Shown here: piece by piece, positions 14,401-25,859 of the stretch
Layout: every line of letters begins with the position of its first letter
Numbering within the stretch: the stretch's first letter is position 1
Source: Pratylenchus scribneri
Taxonomy: Eukaryota > Nematoda > Chromadorea > Rhabditida > Pratylenchidae
DNA: 64,000 nt
Reading direction: 5' to 3'
Assembly: GCA_030063045.1 (NCBI GenBank)
Contig: JAQSEB010000149.1
Span: 1 to 64,000, forward strand
The notes under the pieces: generated by a model
What the model saw: only the letters and a program-made list of their open reading frames with translations
Told to the model about the DNA's origin: nothing
The model's database searches: none
Made by a program: the position numbers and the translations under genes

Positions 14401-17400
14401 GTGGTTTGGTCAACAATTAAAGGGTATTAAACGGTTTAAACCCATTTTGGTTTGGTCAACAATTAAAGGGTATTAAACGGTTTAAACCCATTGTGGTTTG
14501 GTCAACAATTAAAGGGTATTAAACGGTTTAAACCCATTGTGGTTTGGTCAACAATTAAAGGGTATTAAACGGTTTAAACCCATTGTGGTTTGGTCAACAA
14601 TTAAAGGGTATTAAACGGTTTAAACCCATTGTGGTTTGGTCAACAATTAAAGGGTATTAAACGGTTTAAACCCATTTTGGTTTAATGGTTCAAAACTAAA
14701 TTTTTAATTAATTAAACCCAAGCAAAAAATATAATTAAATGATGCGTCTTTAGGAGATCTATTAAGAATGCAATTCCCCTTGAATTTTTACCAAGTATTC
14801 CAACGAATATGCTTCAAATTTTTCTCTGCCAAATCGAAGCAACTAGTCCGATCCTGGGTTGGCCACATTCCTTGACCACAATCCAAACAGGCAGTTTCAT
14901 TTGGGAGGAATTCATAGTCTTCACATTTGCCACATGCCCAGCAGCACAATTCATCCTATTTTCATTTAAATAAATTCAATAAATTTGTAGAAGACAATGA
15001 ATAATGTTTGAGAATCTACATTGGTTTTTGGCTCATTATTCGATGAGGATAAAGCCAACCTTGGAATGTAATATACCATTCTAAAGTTCTGATTTTTCTT
15101 TATAAAATTGCAAATATTTTATATTTATTATAATCTAAATTTAATATAAAAAAATGAAATTCTTTGAATTGTAATTTGCAATACGCAAATTCATCTAGAG
15201 AAAAAAGACACATTTCACGAAAGGGATTTGTAATTCAAAAAATCTTAAAAAGCCTTTTTATTTAAGATATACATCCCTTTCAAATGACATATTGCCTTCA
15301 CAAATTGGCTAAAGCCTCATCGAGTTTTTGGACTAAAAACGCAGCCAGTTTCTCAAGCAGTACACATCAGTCATATTCTTCGCCCATATTTAAAGAAAGA
15401 TAAAAGTCATTCTCGGAAAGTAGATATACCATTGAAAGGACTACATTTCCTTTACAAATTAAAATTCAAAATTATAGAATTAAAAGTAAAAAAAAGTAGT
15501 TTGAGGAAAATCCAACTCATCTTTTCCGAGGAAAATAATATTTTCCCATAACAAATCTTAAATGTTAATTAGCCATTTCATAAAGGAAATTCAGGCCTTT
15601 CAAAAGATATATTTCCTTCCCAAATTAGTCAAAGCTTCGCTGAGCTATGAGCCAAGAACCAATGGAATTTTTCAAGCAGTATTCAACCGCTTCACTTCGA
15701 ATTTTCATCAATTTCCCTTCATTTTTACCTCTTTAATCAACTGTTTTTTGTAGCCAAGAGGACAAGGGAGTGAGCAAACGGAAATTGGTGGTTCTGCCTC
15801 CAATTTCCACGAAACTGCCATTGACTCATCTTCGGTTTCGTCCCCGTCCATTGCATTCCAAAAGAATAATTTCTCATTGATTTCCAACGCATCCTCCGAC
15901 CATCTGCCAACCACCACATAGTCGGATCGATCCGAACTGGGATCAATTTGATGTTGGTGATGCCTATTTTGATGGTGATGACGTCGACGTGAAGGCTGAT
16001 AATTCAAAATGGAATAATAGGCTGGGCCTGGAGGCGGAATTTGAATGGGATACATGGGTGGAATTGAAAGGAATAATAATACCGTCGCCCTGAAAATTAA
16101 AACTATAATAAAGTTGGAATATTGAAGGGATACCTGCGGACTGAAATGCACCCTTTTGCCGACCAAATCTTTAAGGCAATAATTATAATTAATTAAATTA
16201 AATCAATTAACTTTGGAAAGTATTTAATTTGTCAAAAAGGTTTTAATGCTTCAGTAATTTATCCTAGACCCCCAAATCTCGTATTCAGTAGAGAGATCTC
16301 ATCAAGCCTCATTATTTTATTATGTTTTGGTTTGGGTTTAACCAATTCTAACTTAGTTTTGAACCATTAAACCAAAATGGGTTTAAACCGTTTAATACCC
16401 TTTAATTGTTGACCAAACCAAAATGGGTTTAAACCGTTTAACACCCTTTAATTGTTGACCAAACCAAAATGGGTTTAAACCGTTTAATACCCTTTAATTG
16501 TTGACCAAACCATAACAGGTTTGGTCAACAATTAAAATTATATACCATTCATTGCGTCCATCTTGACCAGCTCTATCCAATTTTGGGTATATTTGGTTGT
16601 TTGTGAATGTAGGACAAACCCTTATTTAAACCATTATGATTATTTTTACGTCATGCACTTTTTTCGGCAAATTAAATTTTCACCTTCAAATTTGACTTTC
16701 AGCAAATATTTGTAGAAGTTTTCCCCATCAATATGTTGCATTGCCGGGCACACCTTCAATATCAATTGAAATGAGTCCATAATTTGAGTAATTTGTGTAC
16801 CTGTGGCAATCGAGCATATCGACTAATCCAACTGCTTTCGATGCTATCATCCGGACAAACATTTTGCTTCATGGCCTGCAGGGCATGCGCAATTGCATCT
16901 GTTTTTTTTTTATTTTGATTAGAATAATAAATTTATTTTCCCTTTATTTATTAATAAAGTATTGAACAATTTATCGAGTATTTTATTGAGAATTTTTCGA
17001 ATTTCATTTTTGTAATTAGTTTCGAATTTTCCACGCTTTTGTTTTTTCGTGATTTTCAAAACGATAAATTGACAAAATTGCCAGTGGTGAAGGCAATCAT
17101 TTTTATATTGACTTTTTTTTTAATTTTTTTATTAAATTTATTTTCGAATTAACGATTGAGTGTGAACGAAAGCTCTGATGTTAAATTAAAAGCTTTTTGA
17201 CTTTTTATAAATGAAAAATGGGGACAAAATTGTTTATGGGAAGCAGGCAAAGGACCACAATAGAAAAGGATGGACCATCCTATTTATACTATTCTATTTC
17301 ATCGTTTCTTTCGTTTCTTTGTGTCACTGGAGGCAAGCACCCAACGAGAGGAAGAGAAGCGAAAGAAATAACGAAATAGAAAAATAAATAAGGTCCAATG

Positions 17401-20400
17401 CTTTTCCATTGGAATTCTCTGCCTGCTTCCCATAAACAATTTTCACCCAAATTTCATTTATATAAATTTAAAAAAGTCTTTAATTAAAAATATTTAGCGG
17501 AATTGAAATGCAAATTAATTTGAAAAAAATTAATAAAAAGAAAAAAAAAAGAAAAAGTTAATAAAAATATCTTGTTTTGTTAGGAGTTTTTGTTCAATAA
17601 GTCATAGAAAAGTATTCTTTTTTTAAATTTGTATTTTAAGAGGCAAAATCTGAAATCTGAATAATCAAAGTCAAATATTAAAAAATTTTTATAAAAATTC
17701 CTATTTTAGGCTGAAAAAGCAATCCATTCCAAACTATTTAGGTAATTGTTATCGAATTTTATAAAGATATTTTTTTGTCATTTCTTTTTTCGACCAATCA
17801 TATTTGTCCATGATCAGGCATTTTCTTTTTTAAATGTTCAACCAATCATATTTTTCCTCTGAATTTTTAATTTCGACCAATCATATTTGTCCCCTTTCCC
17901 GCCGCCCACTCACAAACAGCCTCAATCACAAATTGCACTTTGTCGTCGGCGCTAAAATTGTCCGCTGATTGCCTTTGAGCTTCACATCTTCATCACAAAT
18001 AATAAATTGGGGAAATTCAATTAATATTTTACCGGTTCATCGTGGATTCCGGCGGTAAATCGAAATCACAATTGAATTTATGGCGCCACAATTCCCTCAA
18101 CCATTTGTTCCGCTCAAAATGCTCCTTTCCCGGGTGCAATGAAAGATAATACTGTACATTAAAAAAATTTCGCCGAAACTCAAAGAAAGAAACCTCTTCA
18201 AATGTTGGCACTCGTTGCGATTCAAGCATCAAAACGATGGCACCTTCCGCTGCCAATTTTCGCCTCCCCAAAGTGTACTATAATGTGGAAAATACAATTT
18301 ATTTATTCACTTAGGATAAACAGCAGAGGTGTCCTAAATTTCTACCTGTTCATTATTGCGATCCCAGCCCTCGCTGGCCAACCAAATGATTCGTTTTTTC
18401 CTATTTGGTGCATCTGCCAATTGCATACGTTCACTTGCCTTTAACCGCAAATTCAAATTCCATATTCAAATTGTACCACAATTGGGGATGGAATGGTCTA
18501 GTGTCAATGGTGTTAAAGTTGTTGGATAAATTTCTATAGTATTTTATGAAAAATTAACTAAAAATAATTCAAAAGCATTCTTCCATTTTCGATATTTACC
18601 GAGTTATATAGCCATAAAACACCAAAACACAATTTTAATTAAACTAATTTTTTTGGCCATAATTCTATATAATATCCATCATTGGCCAATGCTTTAGATA
18701 ATATGCTCTATAAAAATATCTAATAAATGCATCAACCGTATTTGGTACTAAACCCCGTTCCATCCGCAATTATCGTAACATCCAAAATAATCCCCCGTTC
18801 AAACTTGTTGCAGCAAATCTGGTACATATTCAGTGCCAACAAAAAGTGCCACCACTCTGGCACCCACTTCCTTGTCCGGTTGTAATCTGAAAAAAATTAT
18901 ATGACATCAATTAATTAACTCCACTTTTGAGACACTTACTTTTTCACCAAATTATCGATTGAATCCCGAAGTGATTCAGGCTTCATCGAGACTCGTTCCT
19001 CGATGGCAATGCAAATATTAGCTCGACGTGCTTCCTTTTTAAATGCATCCGCCCCCAATTCGCCGTATTCATCCGCGGAATATACCTACAGAATTATGTC
19101 CAATTTTGTAAAGAAATTTGGGGACACTTGCCAACGAAACATAAGTCCAATTGAAGTGGACGGCAATGTCAATCATCGCTCGGGCCTGATAATTATCCGA
19201 TGGTACTGTCCTTTATGGATTGGGTAAATTGGCATATTTGAAGCAATTTATAATGGAAAATTATGGGTAGGGAAGATTCAATCAGTACCCCAATAATAAG
19301 ATTTCTTTCCGGAAAGTTTTAATTCTGATTCTGATTTCTTTCTGGAAAATTTTTAATTCTGATTTCTTTTCGGTAAGTTTTAATTCTGATTTCTTTCCGG
19401 AAAGTTTTAATTCTGATTTCTTTTCGGTAAGTTTTAATTCTGATTTCTTTTCGGTAAGTTTTAATTCTGATTTCTTTCCGGAAAGTTTTAATTCTGATTT
19501 CTTTCCGGAAAGTTTTAATTCTGATTTCTTTCCGGAAAGTTTTAATTCTGATTCTGATTTCTTTCCGGAAAGTTTTAATTCTGATTTCTTTCCGGAAAGT
19601 TTTAATTCTGATTCTGATTTCTTTCCGGAAAGTTTTAATTCTGATTTCTTTCCGGAAAGTTTTAATTCTGATTTCTTTCCGGAAAGTTTTAATTCTGATT
19701 TCTTTCCGGAAAGTTTTAATTCTGATTTCTTTCCAGAAAGTTTTAATTCTGATTTCTTTCCGGAAAGTTTTAATTCTGATTCTGATTTCTTTCCGGAAAG
19801 TTTTAATTCTGATTTCTTTCCGGAAAGTTTTAATTCTGATTTCTTTCCGGAAAGTTTTAATTCTGATTTCTTTCCGGAAAGTTTTAATTCTTTCTTTCCG
19901 GTAAGTTTTAATTCTGATTTCTTTCTGGAAAATTTTTAATTCTGATTTCTTTTCGGTAAGTTTTAATTCTGATTCTGATTTCTTTCCGGTAAGTTTTAAT
20001 TCTGATTTCTTTCCGGTAAGTTTTAATTCTGATTTCTTTCCGGAAAGTTTTAATTCTGATTTCTTTCCGGTAAGTTTTAATTCTGATTTCTTTCCGGAAA
20101 GTTTTAATTCTGATTTCTTTCCGGAAAGTTTTAATTCTTTCTTTCCGGTAAGTTTTAATTCTGATTTCTTTCTGGAAAATTTTTAATTCTGATTTCTTTT
20201 CGGTAAGTTTTAATTCTGATTCTGATTTCTTTCCGGTAAGTTTTAATTCTGATTTCTTTCCGGTAAGTTTTAATTCTGATTTCTTTCCGGAAAGTTTTAA
20301 TTCTGATTTCTTTCCGGTAAGTTTTAATTCTGATTTCTTTCCGGTAAGTTTTAATTCTGATTTCTTTCCGGTAAGTTTTAATTCTGATTTCTTTCCGGAA

Positions 20401-23400
20401 AGTTTTAATTCTGATTTCTTTCCGGAAAGTTTTAATTCTGATTTCTTTCCGGAAAGTTTTAATTCTGATTTCTTTCCGGAAAGTTTTAATTCTGATTTCT
20501 TTCCGGAAAGTTTTAATTCTGATTTCTTTCCGGAAAGTTTTAATTCTGATTTCTTTCCGGTAAGTTTTAATTCTGATTTCTTTCCGGTAAGTTTTAATTC
20601 TGATTTCTTTCCGGAAAGTTTTAATTCTGATTTCTTTCCGGAAAGTTTTAATTCTTTCTTTCCGGTAAGTTTTAATTCTGATTTCTTTCTGGAAAATTTT
20701 TAATACTGATTTCTTTCCGGAAAGTTTTAATTCTGATTTCTTTCCGGTAAGTTTTAATTCTGATTTCTTTCCGGTAAGTTTTAATTCTGATTTCTTTCCG
20801 GTAAGTTTTAATTCTGATTTCTTTCCGGAAAGTTTTAATTCTGATTTCTTTCCGGAAAGTTTTAATTCTGATTTCTTTCCGGAAAGTTTTAATTCTGATT
20901 TCTTTCCGGAAAGTTTTAATTCTGATTTCTTTCCGGAAAGTTTTAATTCTGATTTCTTTCCGGAAAGTTTTAATTCTGATTTCTTTCCGGTAAGTTTTAA
21001 TTCTGATTTCTTTCCGGTAAGTTTTAATTCTGATTTCTTTCCGGTAAGTTTTAATTCTGATTTCTTTCCGGAAAGTTTTAATTCTGATTTCTTTCCGGAA
21101 AGTTTTAATTCTGATTTCTTTCCGGAAAGTTTTAATTCTGATTTCTTTCCGGAAAGTTTTAATTCTGATTTCTTTCCGGAAAGTTTTAATTCTGATTTCT
21201 TTCCGGAAAGTTTTAATTCTTTCTTTCCGGTAAGTTTTAATTCTGATTTCTTTCTGGAAAATTTTTAATTCTGATTTCTTTCCGGTAAGTTTTAATTCTG
21301 ATTTCTTTCCGGTATAATTCTGATTTCTTTCCGATAAGTTTTAATTCTGATTTCTTTCCGGTAAGTTTTAATTCTGATTTCTTTCCGGTAAGTTTTAATT
21401 CTGATTTCTTTCCGGTAAGTTTTAATTCTGATTTCTTTCCGGTAAGTTTTAATTCTGATTTCTTTCCGGTAAGTTTTAATTCTGATTCTGATTTCTTTCC
21501 GGAAAGTTTTAATTCTGATTTCTTTCCGGTATAATTCTGATTTCTTTCCGATAAGTTTTAATTCTGATTTCTTTCCGGTAAGTTTTAATTCTGATTTCTT
21601 TCCGGTAAGTTTTAATTCTGATTCTGATTTCTTTCCGGAAAGTTTTAATTCTGATTTCTTTCCGGTATAATTCTGATTTCTTTCCGATAAGTTTTAATTC
21701 TGATTTCTTTCCGGTAAGTTTTAATTCTGATTTCTTTCCGGTAAGTTTTAATTCTGATTTCTTTCCGGAAAGTTTTAATTCTGATTTCTTTCCGGTAAGT
21801 TTTAATTCTGATTTCTTTCCGGTAAGTTTTAATTCTGATTTCTTTCCGGTAAGTTTTAATTCTGATTTCTTTCCGGAAAGTTTTAATTCTGATTTCTTTC
21901 CGGAAAGTTTTAATTCTGATTTCTTTCCGGAAAGTTTTAATTCTGATTTCTTTCCGGAAAGTTTTAATTCTGATTTCTTTCCGGAAAGTTTTAATTCTGA
22001 TTTCTTTCCGGAAAGTTTTAATTCTGATTTCTTTCCGGTAAGTTTTAATTCTGATTTCTTTCCGGTAAGTTTTAATTCTGATTTCTTTCCGGAAAGTTTT
22101 AATTCTGATTTCTTTCCGGAAAGTTTTAATTCTTTCTTTCCGGTAAGTTTTAATTCTGATTTCTTTCTGGAAAATTTTTAATTCTGATTTCTTTCCGGAA
22201 AGTTTTAATTCTGATTTCTTTCCGGTAAGTTTTAATTCTGATTTCTTTCCGGTAAGTTTTAATTCTGATTTCTTTCCGGTAAGTTTTAATTCTGATTTCT
22301 TTCCGGAAAGTTTTAATTCTGATTTCTTTCCGGAAAGTTTTAATTCTGATTTCTTTCCGGAAAGTTTTAATTCTGATTTCTTTCCGGAAAGTTTTAATTC
22401 TGATTTCTTTCCGGAAAGTTTTAATTCTGATTTCTTTCCGGAAAGTTTTAATTCTGATTTCTTTCCGGTAAGTTTTAATTCTGATTTCTTTCCGGTAAGT
22501 TTTAATTCTGATTTCTTTCCGGTAAGTTTTAATTCTGATTTCTTTCCGGAAAGTTTTAATTCTGATTTCTTTCCGGAAAGTTTTAATTCTGATTTCTTTC
22601 CGGAAAGTTTTAATTCTGATTTCTTTCCGGAAAGTTTTAATTCTGATTTCTTTCCGGAAAGTTTTAATTCTGATTTCTTTCCGGAAAGTTTTAATTCTTT
22701 CTTTCCGGTAAGTTTTAATTCTGATTTCTTTCTGGAAAATTTTTAATTCTGATTTCTTTCCGGTAAGTTTTAATTCTGATTTCTTTCCGGTATAATTCTG
22801 ATTTCTTTCCGGAAAGTTTTAATTCTGATTTCTTTCCGATAAGTTTTAATTCTGATTTCTTTCCGGTAAGTTTTAATTCTGATTTCTTTCCGGTAAGTTT
22901 TAATTCTGATTTCTTTCCGGTAAGTTTTAATTCTGATTTCTTTCCGGTAAGTTTTAATTCTGATTTCTTTCCGGTAAGTTTTAATTCTGATTCTGATTTC
23001 TTTCCGGAAAGTTTTAATTCTGATTTCTTTCCGGTATAATTCTGATTTCTTTCCGATAAGTTTTAATTCTGATTTCTTTCCGGTAAGTTTTAATTCTGAT
23101 TTCTTTCCGGTAAGTTTTAATTCTGATTTCTTTCCGGTAAGTTTTAATTCTGATTCTGATTTCTTTCCGGAAAGTTTTAATTCTGATTTCTTTCCGGTAA
23201 GTTTTAATTCTGATTTCTTTCCGGTAAGTTTTAATTCTGATTTCTTTCCGGTAAGTTTTAATTCTGATTCTGATTTCTTTCCGGTAAGTTTTAATTCTGA
23301 TTTCTTTCCGGTAAGTTTTAATTCTGATTTCTTTCCGGTAAGTTTTAATTCTGATTTCTTTCCGGTAAGTTTTAATTCTGATTTCTTTCCGGTAAGTTTT

Positions 23401-25847
23401 AATTCTGATTCTGATTTCTTTCCGGAAAGTTTTAATTCTGATTTCTTTCCGGTATAATTCTGATTTCTTTCCGATAAGTTTTAATTCTGATTTCTTTCCG
23501 GTAAGTTTTAATTCTGATTTCTTTCCGGTAAGTTTTAATTCTGATTTCTTTCCGATAAGTTTTAATTCTGATTTCTTTCCGGTAAGTTTTAATTCTGATT
23601 TCTTTCCGGAAAGTTTTAATTCTGATTTCTTTCCGGAAAGTTTTAATTCTGATTTCTTTCCGGAAAGTTTTAATTCTGATTTCTTTCCGGTAAGTTTTAA
23701 TTCTGATTTCTTTCCGGTAAGTTTTAATTCTGATTTCTTTCCGGTAAGTTTTAATTCTGATTTCTTTCCGGTAAGTTTTAATTCTGATTTCTTTCCGATA
23801 AGTTTTAATTCTGATTTCTTTCCGGTAAGTTTTAATTCTGATTTCTTTCCGGAAAGTTTTAATTCTGATTCTGATTTCTTTCCGGAAAGTTTTAATTCTG
23901 ATTTCTTTCCGGAAAATTTTTAATTCTGATTTCTTTCCGGAAAGTTTTATTTTTTCCGGGTTGTTTCCAGAAATTTTTAATTAAGCCTGTTTAAAGAAAG
24001 ACAGACTAATTTTTTCGATTCCCTAATGTGTTTCCAAACAATTATTCAAGAATTAAAATTAAACAATTTATTTTTCTCTTAATTAAATCAAACTAATTCC
24101 CATTTTCTTTAATTCAACTATTTTTTACTAATACAATAAATATAATTTTCAATTTTTAATTAATTCATTCAATCAAATAATTTTTTTAAATTTATTTTTG
24201 GCTTTACCTCGCAAAATATTCAAATCGGTTTTTGTCACTCAAATCCGCATTTGTGCTAGCTGAATATGGCAATAAAATTTATATTAAAAATGTGGGCATG
24301 TGAGAAAATTTGTTCACCTGGACTAACTTGGACAATTCGAAAAAGTCGAAGCAAATTTGCAATCTAAAAAAGAATAAATTTCATGGGACAATTTGAAATT
24401 AAAAGAAATAAATTCCCTCAATTTTTGGAAAATTCCCAAAGAAGAAAAAAATTTAATTCGTTTAAAAAGTTGCAATCTAAAAATGGAAAAAATTAATTCA
24501 AAAAAATATGGGAAAATTTGAAATTAAAAGAGATAATTCCCTAATTGTTCGTAAAATTCCCAAAAAAATTAAATTCCCATAATAATGTGTGAAAATTCCC
24601 TAAAAAGGTAAGAAAATTCCTTAGAAATTCCAAAAAAAGGTAAGAAAATTCGATAAATTCCCCAACAAATTTGTAAAAACGGAATTCAATTTCCCAAAAA
24701 ATATTTAAAAATTCCATAAAAAATTTGTAAAAACGAAATAAAATTCCCACAATGAATATGGGAAAATTTCTCAAAAATTTTGAAAAATGGAAAAATTCTA
24801 CCGAGAAGTTTGGAAAAAAATTTAAAAAAATTTGGACATACCTGAACAGTGACCGACGAATAGCTGGCCCCGACAACGGCCACTACACTTTTCTTTGGAC
24901 TGTTCGTATGCCGTAGAGTTGGTTGCCGTCCATCCGTGCAAGCATAATCTGTGACATCCGCTGAGCCAATCATGTCCCGGACAAAATCCAATGATTGATT
25001 GAGGGCATAGGCCGGATTGGAGCAAGAATCTAGGATGAGGGCACCCTTTGGAAAAACAAATTCAGAATTGAGGGGAAAAATATTGAGAGGCAGACCAATT
25101 TGTAGCCTCGAAGAAAATCAGTTTGAGCATTGATCATATCTTAAGGGAAATTGTGGGATTAAATCAATCGGGAACAAAAAATGAGCGGCGCTAATTTGAG
25201 CCGAACCAACTTGATACCGTTCAAAATAATTCATCAAGAACTCAGCAAATTTTGAAGATTTTTGTTATCAATTAAAGAGCAGACTTTTGGCTATCAAATT
25301 ACATTAATTTTATTAAAATTGGTTCAGAAATGATGAAATTGTGTCCAAAAATCCAATGAAGATTTCGTTAATCCATAGTAAAGGCCAATTTGAAATTTTT
25401 TGGCAAAACTTCATCATTTCTGAACCAATTTAAATAAAATTAATATAATTTGATAGCCTAAAGTAAGCTTTTTAATTTTATACTAAAATTATAAAAATTT
25501 GATTCAATTCTTGATGAGTTATTATAAGTTGCGTCCAAGTAAGCTTTACGATAAGTTGGACAGTAGTGTTAAAAACAACTCTTTGGCATTCACTTACCCA
25601 AGGCATACAAAAATGCCTCAACCCGATGGACGCCTCTGGTCTCGAAAATTTCCCCACAAGGCGATGATCCACCGCCTTTGGCATGCACCGGAAACACGCC
25701 GCCGATGATCAAATCCCCTGGGATGCGCAATTGGCGAACATTTTCACTGGGTTGCCCACTGAAAACACCGGCCGGATCATCGACGGCCTGGGCCAACATA
25801 TGAATGTGGGTGAGGGTGCGAAGGGTCATGGCCAACACGGAGAACAT
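8484..25847 (-). CDS. Metabotropic glutamate receptor (class C GPCR)
   Basis: G-protein-coupled glutamate receptor of the plasma membrane. About 25 coding exons encode ~1010 residues. In order: ATG 25847 and a hydrophobic leader; ligand-binding domain (IPGDLIIGGVFPVH, FVRDMIGSADV, ASYSSVTVQ, ASTNADLSDKNRFEYFAR, HFNWTYVSL, WLASEGWD, VIEAVYAIAHAL); cysteine-rich domain 14792-14955 (CCWACGKCEDYEFLPNE); seven-helix domain (VVKASGRELSYVLLFS 13700-13839, AALLVKTNRIHRIF 13068-13144, ISPISQLAL ~12810-13025, KTRKVPENFNETRYIGF 11968-12093, IFSPKIYIILFEKHKNVR 9117-9226); tail 8484-8703 ending DTFL, a class I PDZ-ligand form. Further exon borders: 25598-25847, 25096-25139, 24842-25045, 24318-24363, 24208-24259, 19132-19210, 18940-19085, 18805-18886, 18346-18438, 18194-18277, 18033-18151, 17914-17987, 16801-16898, 16682-16753, 15729-16089, 13884-13958, 12139-12203, 9279-9326. 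The donor near 12815 is unresolved, and an upstream non-coding exon is possible. Confidence 0.94.
8797..9060 (+). repeat. Dispersed 46-base-repeat element, copy 4 (contracted)
   Basis: Both unique flanks are kept but the internal array is reduced to less than one unit. A run of 12 G sits in its left end at 8813-8824. It lies in the last intron of the glutamate receptor gene. Confidence 0.8.
9385..11930. repeat. TTCCGGAA minisatellite, period 24
   Basis: About 105 units built on CTTTCCGGAAAA followed by an AT-rich linker (TTAATTAAAAT or TGAATTAAAAT). Near-identical blocks of ~400 bases repeat, for example around 9830, 10140 and 10570. It lies in the glutamate receptor intron 9327-11967. Confidence 0.96.
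12290..12730 (-). repeat. Dispersed 46-base-repeat element, copy 5
   Basis: Reverse copy with about four to five units. The outer end near 12690-12730 is degraded. Intron of the glutamate receptor gene. Confidence 0.8.
13260..13525. mobile_element. Possible element G, copy 1
   Basis: Begins near ACCGTAATCCTTG and contains TATAAGCCCTGGGGCTTCTA. A related sequence lies at 50.9-51.1 kb. Intron of the glutamate receptor gene. Boundaries uncertain. Confidence 0.4.
13975..14775 (+). repeat. Dispersed 46-base-repeat element, copy 6 (expanded)
   Basis: About thirteen units between intact flanks, the largest expansion in the window. A CCATTGTGG variant is spread over adjacent units and interrupted by CCATTTTGG units, which suggests local unequal exchange. 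Intron of the glutamate receptor gene. Confidence 0.88.
15015..15690. mobile_element. MITE-like family B, tandem pair
   Basis: Two inverted-repeat units side by side. Left-arm landmarks are TTTTGGCTCATTATTCGATG and an ATATACCATT...AAAG block. Right-arm landmarks are CTTTCAAA...ATATTGCCTTC and AAATTGGCTAAAGCCTCATC. Intron of the glutamate receptor gene. Confidence 0.75.
16240..16645 (-). repeat. Dispersed 46-base-repeat element, copy 7
   Basis: Reverse copy with three units and both flanks. A short segment near 16520 reads back in the opposite orientation. Intron of the glutamate receptor gene. Confidence 0.82.
17190..17490. mobile_element. Inverted-repeat (MITE-like) element E
   Basis: Arms of ~110-130 bases: GACTTTTTATAAATG and AAAATTGTTTATGGGAAGCA on the left; TGCTTCCCATAAACAATTTT and an AAAAAAGTC end on the right. 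The centre is around 17330. It lies in the glutamate receptor intron 16899-17913. One copy only in the window. Confidence 0.75.
19300..23960. repeat. TTCCGGAA minisatellite, period 27, 4.7 kb
   Basis: About 170 units of TTTCTTTCCGGAAAGTTTTA plus ATTCTGA. A frequent variant changes GGAAAG to GGTAAG. Irregular units (ATTCTGATTCTGA, TATAATTCTGA, TTTTTAATT) mark higher-order blocks. It occupies most of the ~5 kb glutamate receptor intron 19211-24207. Confidence 0.97.
25215..25535. mobile_element. MITE-like family A, single unit
   Basis: The left arm has AGAGCAGACTTTTGGCTATC and the right arm a diverged GATAGCCTAAAGTAAGC, ending TTCTTGATGAGTTATTATAA. First intron of the glutamate receptor gene. 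Confidence 0.85.
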
Positions 25848-25859
25848 GGCCAATATAGG

